NCBI GenBank assembly: GCA_046727895.1
Contig: JBKPDM010000108.1
Span: forward strand, 1-5,081
Length of the DNA stretch: 5,081 bases
From: DATAOG01 sp046727895
Lineage (GTDB): Bacteria; Pseudomonadota; Alphaproteobacteria; Geminicoccales; Geminicoccaceae
Direction: 5' to 3'
Of the stretch, positions 1-4,968 are shown piece after piece. Every line of letters begins with the position of its first letter. The first letter of the stretch is position 1. The notes beneath the pieces are model-generated. The model did no database searches, was not told the DNA's origin, and was given only the letters and a program-made list of their open reading frames with translations. A program made the position numbers and the translations under genes.

Positions 1-151
1 GCCGTAGGCTGGTCATCGCATCCGTCAAGCGACGTTCGTCCTCGAGGCGTAGACCTTGGTCGAAGCGTTGATAGAGCAGGCTGTCCGGGCCGAGCACGTC
101 CTCGAGACGACGCAGCAGACTGTCCAAGGTCACGATCCGGACATCGTTCAT
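1..151 (-). CDS. Hypothetical protein, N-terminal fragment (runs off the left edge)
   Basis: Reading the minus strand from an ATG at 151-149 gives 50 uninterrupted codons to the window edge, starting MNDVRIVTLDSLLRRLEDVL. A strong Shine-Dalgarno sequence (GAGGAG, 7 bases before the ATG) supports this start. The visible part is hydrophilic and likely helical, rich in Leu, Arg, Asp and Glu, with no signal peptide or membrane segment, so a cytoplasmic protein is likely. It is transcribed divergently from mlaA across a gap of about 400 bases. I do not recognise the family and the rest of the gene lies outside the window. The call rests on the start signal, the open frame and protein-like composition. 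An overlapping plus-strand frame (56-271) looks like noise by comparison. Confidence 0.62.
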   Translation of the reverse strand, partial: MNDVRIVTLDSLLRRLEDVLGPDSLLYQRFDQGLRLEDERRLTDAMTSLR

Positions 152-158
152 CGGCTGG

Positions 159-164
159 CTCCTC
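159..164 (-). promoter_or_regulatory. Ribosome binding site of the left-edge gene
   Basis: On the minus strand GAGGAG lies 7 bases upstream of the ATG at 151-149. It is a near-consensus Shine-Dalgarno sequence at normal spacing. It is the main evidence that the truncated left-edge frame is a real gene and that this ATG is its start. Confidence 0.6.
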
Positions 165-191
165 GGGGGCAGCGCTCGGCGCCCGCCGCGC

Positions 192-210
192 TGTTTACGT
201 TTTGTTTACA
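192..210. promoter_or_regulatory. AT-rich direct repeat, possible operator or promoter element
   Basis: TGTTTAC occurs twice, at 192-198 and 203-209, 11 bases apart and so about one helical turn, inside an AT-rich island in otherwise very GC-rich DNA. It lies about 40-60 bases upstream of the left-edge gene start. Tandem same-face repeats of this kind suit a dimeric regulator or promoter region. TTTACG (194-199) followed after 17 bases by GTCTAT (217-222) is a possible but weak plus-strand promoter. The regulator is unknown and no consensus that I know matches. Confidence 0.3.
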
Positions 211-559
211 ATGGCGGTCTATCGCCCGGTGGCGCAACGCTGAAGCTGCGGGGATCGACGTATCTGGGTAGGTCTCAATCATCCGAGGCCGCTTCGGCAG
301 CAGTTCCTGCCGCCGCTCCCGCTCCGCTCGACCGCGGGCGTGACCGGCGCCAGCGACCCATCGTGCAGGCGGCGTTCCGCGCTCGCACAGCTTGCGGGTG
401 ACTCTCGTCCTACTTGATTCTCGCCTGAGATCGTGCTGGTCACACGCTGACGCCAGCGCACGGCTGCCGAGCGGCCGCGCGGGCGGCAAGGCGTGGTGGG
501 GGACGCGGTGTGACGAGCTCGATTCAGCCCAGATACAGTCCAGGCCCGGGCCGACGGCC

Positions 560-1381
560 GTGTTGAAAGCGTCCCGCAGCCTCGCGCTCGCGGCTCTGTT
601 TCTGAGCGGGGGCTCGCTCGCCGGGGCGGCAATGGCTCAGGACAACGAGAACGACCCGCTGGAGCCGGTCAATCGGGCGGTCTTCCAGTTCAACTACGTG
701 CTCGACGGTCTCATCCTCGAGCCGGCGGCGCGCATCTACCGCATGGTCACGCCGCAGCTCTTCCGCGACGGGGTGACCAATTTCCTGGCCAATCTGCGCA
801 CTCCGGTGGTGTTGGCGAACGACCTGCTCCAGGGCCAGTTCCAGCGCGGCGAGCAGACCCTCGGCCGGTTCATGCTGAACACCATCATCGGCGTTGGCGG
901 CCTGATCGACATCGGCGGCCACGTGGGCATGCCGGAGCGGCACAGCGAAGACTTCGGCCAGACGCTGGCGGTCTATGGGGTGGGTCCGGGACCTTATCTC
1001 GTGTTGCCGGTGCTGGGCCCCTCCAACCCGCGCGACGCGATTGGCTGGGTGGTCGATTTTGGCTTCGATCCGCTATTCTACTTCGCGCCGGCCGATCTTG
1101 CGCTTGCCCGCTTCGGCACCGATGCCCTCTCTTTTCGTGAGCGTAACCTCGATCAGATCGACGAGCTGAAGCGGACCAGCATCGATCTCTACGCCGCGAC
1201 CCGCACGCTGGTCCGCCAGCTGCGCGCCAACGAGATCCGCAACGGCGCTCCGGCCCCGATAGAGGACATCTACAAGGAAGACATCTATAATGAGGATGTT
1301 TACAAGGACACGGAGGGCTCCGGCGCCGGCGATCCGCCGGGCGGGGCTCTCGAGGATCCGGAGACTCGGCATGCTCAGTGA
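560..1381 (+). CDS. mlaA: MlaA/VacJ family outer-membrane lipid asymmetry protein
   Basis: MlaA sits in the outer membrane and draws phospholipid from the outer leaflet for return to the inner membrane through MlaC and the MlaFEDB transporter. The family pattern is clear (273 aa numbering): DPLEPVNR at 32-39, RFMLNTIIGVGG at 103-114, and YGVGPGPYLVLP from 139. These correspond to E. coli MlaA segments DPLEGFNR, RFFLNTILGMGG and YGVGYGPY. The GTG at 560 is chosen because it yields a compact signal peptide (KASR, a hydrophobic core, then AMA|Q at 24-27). TTG at 563 is equally possible, and neither has a good Shine-Dalgarno. An in-frame TTG at 392 would add 56 unlikely residues. Unlike E. coli MlaA there is no lipobox cysteine, so signal peptidase I processing is expected. 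The C-terminus is an acidic tail containing three ED[IV]Y[KN] repeats. The stop overlaps the mlaC start by 11 bases, so the two are co-transcribed. Family assignment is secure; the exact start is not. Confidence 0.93.
   Translation: MLKASRSLALAALFLSGGSLAGAAMAQDNENDPLEPVNRAVFQFNYVLDGLILEPAARIYRMVTPQLFRDGVTNFLANLRTPVVLANDLLQGQFQRGEQTLGRFMLNTIIGVGGLIDIGGHVGMPERHSEDFGQTLAVYGVGPGPYLVLPVLGPSNPRDAIGWVVDFGFDPLFYFAPADLALARFGTDALSFRERNLDQIDELKRTSIDLYAATRTLVRQLRANEIRNGAPAPIEDIYKEDIYNEDVYKDTEGSGAGDPPGGALEDPETRHAQ
1262..1306 (+). repeat. Three 15-bp in-frame repeats in the mlaA C-terminus
   Basis: Three consecutive 15-base units (1262-1276, 1277-1291, 1292-1306) encode EDIYK, EDIYN and EDVYK at MlaA residues 235-249. 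The DNA copies have diverged mainly by synonymous changes (ATC/GTT, TAC/TAT, GAC/GAT), while the pattern Glu-Asp-aliphatic-Tyr-Lys/Asn is kept. The stretch is locally less GC-rich than the rest of the gene. It lies beyond the conserved MlaA domain in a charged tail. Confidence 0.8.
1360..1363 (+). promoter_or_regulatory. Ribosome binding site of mlaC, inside mlaA
   Basis: GGAG lies 7 bases before the ATG at 1371, within the last codons of mlaA. It decides the mlaC start: the same frame is open back to 1290, but the 27 extra residues are Arg-rich and would precede the signal peptide. Confidence 0.6.
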
Positions 1382-2018
1382 GGCCCTTGGCCGGCGCCGG
1401 CTGCTGCTCGGCCTGCTCGCCCTGCTCGCCCTGCTCGCCCTGCTGCTAGCGACGATGACGGGTCTGCGTCCTGCGGCCGCGGCGCCGAGCGCCGACGATG
1501 CCCGCGCGCTGATCCAGACCGTCGGCGCCGAGGTGCTCGACGTGTTGCGCGATGGTTCCTTGAGCGACCAGCAGAAGTTCGACCGCCTGGTCGAGCTGTT
1601 GAGCGGACCGATCGACCTCGATCTGGTCGGCCGGCTGATCCTCGGCCGCTACTGGCGGACCGCGAGCGACGAACAACGTGCCGAGTATCTGAAGCTGTTC
1701 CGCGCCTTCGCGCTCGGCACGCTCGCCTCGAAGCTGCACGTCTACAAGGGTCAGGATTTCCAGATCACCGGCGCCAAGCCGGTGAGCGACAACGATGTGC
1801 TCGTCTCGACCAATATTCTGAGCAACGAAGGGCCGCCGCTCGCGGTCGACTGGCGCCTGCGCGAGCGCGACGGCAATGGCTTCGTGGCGATCGACGTCAT
1901 CGTCGAGGGCGTCAGCATGATCGTGACCCAACGCTCGGAGTTCGGCTCGGTGATCGAGCGCCAGGGCTTCGACGCCCTGCTGGACGAGCTGCGCCACCGG
2001 ATCCAGCGCCAGGCCTGA
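1371..2018 (+). CDS. mlaC: MlaC/Ttg2D family periplasmic phospholipid-binding protein
   Basis: MlaC is a soluble periplasmic carrier that shuttles phospholipid between outer-membrane MlaA and the inner-membrane MlaFEDB complex. The 215-residue product has the family's usual length and order. A signal peptide occupies about residues 1-38 (GRRR, a very leucine-rich core, then PAAAAPS). The helical N-terminal part holds LGRYWRTAS (91-99) and EQRAEY (101-106), followed by LHVYKGQDF (122-130). The hallmark C-terminal strand VIVEGVSM (177-183) leads into TQRSEF (186-191) and a final helix. The Arg run before the core is loosely Tat-like, but the strongly hydrophobic core favours Sec export. It overlaps mlaA by 11 bases, with its ribosome binding site inside mlaA, implying coupled expression. 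It could alternatively be named HpnM-like, since hopanoid clusters use a related protein, but adjacency to mlaA argues for MlaC. Confidence 0.92.
   Translation: MLSEALGRRRLLLGLLALLALLALLLATMTGLRPAAAAPSADDARALIQTVGAEVLDVLRDGSLSDQQKFDRLVELLSGPIDLDLVGRLILGRYWRTASDEQRAEYLKLFRAFALGTLASKLHVYKGQDFQITGAKPVSDNDVLVSTNILSNEGPPLAVDWRLRERDGNGFVAIDVIVEGVSMIVTQRSEFGSVIERQGFDALLDELRHRIQRQA
1404..1439 (+). repeat. In-frame 9-bp tandem repeat in the mlaC signal peptide
   Basis: Four contiguous 9-base units, CTGCTCGGC once and then CTGCTCGCC three times (1404-1412, 1413-1421, 1422-1430, 1431-1439), encode LLG-LLA-LLA-LLA at MlaC residues 12-23. The last three copies are identical at the DNA level, including codon choice, and a partial unit CTGCTG follows. 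The unit length preserves frame, so copy-number change would lengthen or shorten the hydrophobic core by three residues per unit. Confidence 0.9.
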
Positions 2019-2030
2019 GTTCGATTCGGA

Positions 2031-4772
2031 TCAGTCTTCGCCGGCCGCGGCGGCCGGTTCGGGTGCGCGCGTGCGCGCCGCGACCGGCAGCGTGAAGCGG
2101 AAGACGGAGCCGTGCGGCACCGCCGGCTCGACCCAGATGCGGCCGCCGAAATGCTCGACGATCTGCCGGCAGATGGTGAGGCCCAGGCCCGAGCCCTGCG
2201 GCTTGCCGGTCATGGGGTCGCCGCCCAGCTGGCGGAACTTCTCGAACACCGCCTCGCAGTGCTCCGAGGCAATGCCGGGACCATTGTCCTCGACGCTGAC
2301 CGCCAGGTCGCGGCCCTCGCAGGCGAGGCGAACCCGGACCCGGCCGTGCCCCGCCTCGACGAACTTGGCCGCATTCGAAAGCAGATTGATCACCACCTGC
2401 ATCAAGCGGTCGCGGTCGACCGTGATCGGCGGCAGGCGCTCGGCGAGCTCGGGCTCGATCTCGATCTGCTTGTCCTTGAACAGGCCGCTCGTCGCGGCGA
2501 GCCCATCGTCGATGATCGCACGCGGATCGCAGGTCGTGAGATGCCAGTCCATCTGTCCGGACTCGATCTTGGAGAGATCGAGGATGTCGTTGATCAGGCG
2601 GGTGAGACGCTCCGACTCCTTGACCACGATCTCGAGGAACTGATTGCGCTCATCGAGGCGCAGCTCGGGGTTGTCGAGCAGGATCTCGGAGAACGAGCGG
2701 ATCGAGGTGAGCGGCGTGCGCAACTCGTGGCTTACCGTCGAGATGAACTCGTCCTTCAGCCGATCGAGCTCGGTCAGACGCTGATTGGCCCGCCTGAGCT
2801 CCCGGGTGGCCTGCTCGAGCGCCTGCGACTTCTGCTCCAGCTTGCGGCTGTACTCGATCACCTGTGAGGCCTCGTCCAGGATCGCCATGACCTCATCGGG
2901 GCTGAAATCGGCGCCCTTGACCACGGTCGAGATCATCACCCGGGCCGAGGCGGCGCCGATCGCCCCGGCCAGCAGGCGCTCGGCGAAATTGATCAGATCC
3001 GGATCCGCCTGCGCGTCGGCGGCCACAGCGAGGCCGCGCATCCGAGCGTGCTGCGCCAGCGCCTGCTCCGCCCGCTCGGCGCCCACATAGCGGGCGAGCA
3101 GCGCCCGCAGATCGGCGACCGCAGCACTACCCCGCCAGAAATGGGGACCGCCGCTCAGCCGGTCGACCTCCACGAACAGCGACGCCTGGACGCGCTCGAA
3201 GCTGCCCTGCCGGCCGAGCAGCGACCAGCCGACCAGACAGGAGACGTTGCCGAGCAGGCTCCAGAGCAGCGAGTGGGTGACCGGGTCGAGCCCGCCCACA
3301 CCGAAGAGCGCATACGGCTTCAGCAGACCGAGACCGAGCAGGCCATGGTCGAGGAAGGTCGCGTCGATCCAGCCGGAGCGGGCCAGCGCGGGCACGAGCA
3401 GGGTGTAGAGCCAGATCAGGAAGCCGACGCAGAGCCCCGAGAGGGCGCCGCGCAGGGTTGCTCCCTTCCAGTAGATGCCGAACAGGATCGGCGGGGCGAA
3501 CTGGGCCGCGGCGCAGAACGACACCAGCCCCGTGGTGACCAGGGCGTAGGATCCGCCGACGATCTTGAAGTAGGCGTAGCCCAGCAGCAGGATGCCGAGG
3601 ATGCTGCCGCGGCGGATCGCCAGCAGGAGGCCGGACAGGTCCGCGCGTTCGTTCAGGCGCAGCCAGCGCAGGCGGAGCAGCACCGGCATGATCAGGTCGT
3701 TGCAGAGCATCGTGCTCAGCGCCACGGTGGCGACGATCACCATCGCGGTCGCCGCCGACAGGCCGCCCAGAAAGGTGAACAGGGTGAGCAGATGCCGCTG
3801 CTCGACCATCGGCAGGAGCAGCACCATGAAGTCGGCGTCGACCGCGCCGCGCGGAAAGCGCAGCAGCCCGGCAAGGGCGATCGGCAGGACGAACAGGTTG
3901 ATCGCCAGGAGATAGAGCGGAAACAGCCAGATCGCCTTGTTGAGATGGTCCTCGTTGATGTTTTCGATCACCGCCACCTGGAACTGCCGCGGCAGGAACA
4001 GGATCGCCATGCCCGCGACGCAGGTGAGCGCGAACCAGTCGGCGAAGGAGAGGCCCGAGCCGCGGAAGGTCAGGAGCTCGCCGTAGCCGGCGTCGATCGC
4101 CTGGCGGAAGACGTCGCCGAAGCCATTGTACAGACCGAAGGTGACGTACAGGCCGATGGTCACGAAGGCGATCAGTTTGACCACCGACTCGAAGGCGATC
4201 GCCGCGACCATGCCCTGGTGGTGCTCGGTCGCATCGATGTGCCGGGTGCCGAACAGGATGCTGAAGGCGGCCAGCAGGAGCGCCACGTAGAGCGCCATGT
4301 CGCGCCAGAAGGGCGCCTCGGCGGGATAGTCGAGAATCACCGTGACGCTAGTCGAGACCGCCTTCAGCTGCAGCGAGATGTACGGCATGATGCCGACCAC
4401 GGCGATCAGGGTGACCGCACCGCCGAGCAGCGCGCTCTTGCCGTAGCGCGAGCCGACGAAGTCGGCGATCGAGGTGATGCCGTAGGCCTTGGTGATGCGC
4501 AGCATCTTGCGCAGCACGAACCACCAGAGACAGGCCATCAGCGTCGGACCCAGATAGATCGGCAGGAAGCCGATGCCGCCCGCGGCGGCGCGACCGACGC
4601 TGCCATAGAAGGTCCAGGCGGTGCAGTAGACCGCGATCGAGAGAGTGTAGATGTAAGGGTTGTTGATGATGCTGCGGCCCTGATCGGCGCGCCGGTCGCC
4701 GAAATGCGCGATCGCGAACAGGACCGCCAGATAGGCGCTCGAGACCAGGAGGATGGCAGGGCCTTCGAACAT
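2031..4772 (-). CDS. CbrA-like sensor histidine kinase with SSF (SLC5) transporter domain
   Basis: A 913-residue inner-membrane sensor kinase. Residues about 1-520 form an SSF/SLC5 transporter module with roughly 13 hydrophobic segments and family stretches such as GITSIADFVGSRYG and GGLSAATAMVIVATVALSTM. Residues about 547-620 match the STAC linker (ERAEQAL, AERLLAGAIGAASARVM). A short coiled coil leads to the kinase core: H-box VSHELRTPL with the phospho-accepting His682, N-box NLLSNAAKF (Asn796/Asn800), G1 EDNGPGI (828-834), F-box FEKFRQ (843-848) and G2 GSGLGL (860-865). There is no PAS or receiver domain, so a separate response regulator is needed; none is in the window. The ATG at 4772 is chosen, one base after the stop of the upstream small gene, implying translational coupling. 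A TTG at 4793 would add 7 residues and has no Shine-Dalgarno. By analogy with CbrA the input may be an amino acid or other small metabolite, with or without transport; the substrate cannot be read from the sequence. The architecture is certain; naming it cbrA would go too far. Confidence 0.95.
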   Translation of the reverse strand: MFEGPAILLVSSAYLAVLFAIAHFGDRRADQGRSIINNPYIYTLSIAVYCTAWTFYGSVGRAAAGGIGFLPIYLGPTLMACLWWFVLRKMLRITKAYGITSIADFVGSRYGKSALLGGAVTLIAVVGIMPYISLQLKAVSTSVTVILDYPAEAPFWRDMALYVALLLAAFSILFGTRHIDATEHHQGMVAAIAFESVVKLIAFVTIGLYVTFGLYNGFGDVFRQAIDAGYGELLTFRGSGLSFADWFALTCVAGMAILFLPRQFQVAVIENINEDHLNKAIWLFPLYLLAINLFVLPIALAGLLRFPRGAVDADFMVLLLPMVEQRHLLTLFTFLGGLSAATAMVIVATVALSTMLCNDLIMPVLLRLRWLRLNERADLSGLLLAIRRGSILGILLLGYAYFKIVGGSYALVTTGLVSFCAAAQFAPPILFGIYWKGATLRGALSGLCVGFLIWLYTLLVPALARSGWIDATFLDHGLLGLGLLKPYALFGVGGLDPVTHSLLWSLLGNVSCLVGWSLLGRQGSFERVQASLFVEVDRLSGGPHFWRGSAAVADLRALLARYVGAERAEQALAQHARMRGLAVAADAQADPDLINFAERLLAGAIGAASARVMISTVVKGADFSPDEVMAILDEASQVIEYSRKLEQKSQALEQATRELRRANQRLTELDRLKDEFISTVSHELRTPLTSIRSFSEILLDNPELRLDERNQFLEIVVKESERLTRLINDILDLSKIESGQMDWHLTTCDPRAIIDDGLAATSGLFKDKQIEIEPELAERLPPITVDRDRLMQVVINLLSNAAKFVEAGHGRVRVRLACEGRDLAVSVEDNGPGIASEHCEAVFEKFRQLGGDPMTGKPQGSGLGLTICRQIVEHFGGRIWVEPAVPHGSVFRFTLPVAARTRAPEPAAAAGED
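2041..2057. other. GC-rich inverted repeat just past the convergent gene ends
   Basis: CCGGCC (2041-2046) and GGCCGG (2052-2057) can form a 6-bp all-GC stem with a 5-base loop. It lies 23 bases after the mlaC stop, inside the last codons of the kinase gene on the other strand. Only 12 bases separate the two convergent stops. No T-run follows on the plus strand (TTCGGG), so it is not a standard intrinsic terminator. It may merely reflect Ala/Gly-rich, GC-rich coding sequence. It is the only candidate stop signal seen for the mla operon. Confidence 0.25.
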
Positions 4773-4773
4773 C

Positions 4774-4968
4774 TCAGCGACCGCGCTCGACAATCAGGGC
4801 GAGCAGCAGGATCAGAGCGGCCCAGACGCCGAACAGATAGGCGAACAGCGGCGGCAGACCGAACAGCGCCTCGCCGGCCTCGGCCACGGCGAGCAGCGGG
4901 AAATTGATCAGGACCAGCCCGAGCAGGAAGACCGCGATCAGGCGCTTGCCGCGCTCGGCGTCGCGCAT
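4774..4968 (-). CDS. Small two-helix membrane protein coupled to the SSF kinase
   Basis: A 64-residue protein with a short charged N-terminus (MRDAERGKR), a first membrane helix at about 10-30 (LIAVFLLGLVLINFPLLAV), a loop with a GLPPLFAYL motif (37-45), a second helix at about 42-60, and the basic end ERGR. The start is supported by GAGAGAGGGG 5 bases upstream. Its TGA ends one base before the kinase ATG, so the two genes are almost certainly co-transcribed and coupled. Short membrane proteins of this look occur directly upstream of SSF-type sensor kinases; I recall a small ORF, cbrX, ahead of Pseudomonas cbrA, but I have not tested homology. A role in assembling, stabilising or tuning the kinase's transporter domain is inference from position only. 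The same frame stays open upstream to the window edge, so an earlier start is not excluded. Confidence 0.8.
   Translation of the reverse strand: MRDAERGKRLIAVFLLGLVLINFPLLAVAEAGEALFGLPPLFAYLFGVWAALILLLALIVERGR

Larger units (their letters stand above)
152..559. other. Divergent intergenic region, no gene recognised
   Basis: About 400 bases separate the left-edge gene (leftward) from mlaA (rightward). Open frames exist on both strands, but their translations are Arg/Ser/Pro/Cys-rich without domain-like character, and none has a good ribosome binding site. The frame of mlaA stays open back to a TTG at 392, yet that part reads as non-coding and would bury the signal peptide. What can be seen is an AT-rich direct repeat at 192-210, small overlapping inverted repeats at 288-298 and 296-311, an 8-bp palindrome GCGGCCGC at 471-478, and GANTC sites at 400-404, 416-420 and 521-525. 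Promoters for both genes presumably lie here, but I see no pair of -35/-10 boxes good enough to call. No tRNA or known RNA gene is recognisable. Confidence 0.55.

Noticed and set aside
288..311. Overlapping small hairpins (288-298 and 296-311) as a riboswitch-like switch
   Set aside because: The stems are only 4-5 bp, unsurprising in GC-rich DNA, far from the mlaA start, and match no known riboswitch.
414..442. TTGATT followed after 17 bases by TGGTCA as the mlaA promoter
   Set aside because: The -10 candidate is too far from any consensus to call.
148..489. Minus-strand open frame across the divergent intergenic region
   Set aside because: Its translation is Arg/Ala/Ser/Cys-rich with no domain character, and it overlaps the well-supported start and ribosome binding site of the left-edge gene.
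392..559. N-terminal extension of MlaA from TTG 392
   Set aside because: It would put 56 Arg/Ser/Trp/Cys-containing residues ahead of a clear signal peptide, which would then not work as one.
279..632. Minus-strand open frame overlapping the mlaA start
   Set aside because: Low-complexity Arg/Ser/Pro-rich translation, antisense to the mlaA signal peptide, with no supporting signal.
1290..1370. N-terminal extension of MlaC
   Set aside because: The 27 extra residues are Arg-rich and precede the signal peptide; a proper ribosome binding site sits before ATG 1371.
2112..2867. Plus-strand open frame opposite the kinase core
   Set aside because: It is complementary to conserved HisKA and HATPase motifs on the minus strand, so the minus strand carries the gene.
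3048..4907. A 619-codon open frame on the plus strand opposite the kinase gene
   Set aside because: It lies antisense to the SSF domain. Its Gln/Glu/Arg/Asp/His-rich translation is what the complement of a GC-rich membrane-protein gene produces, and it shows no domain.
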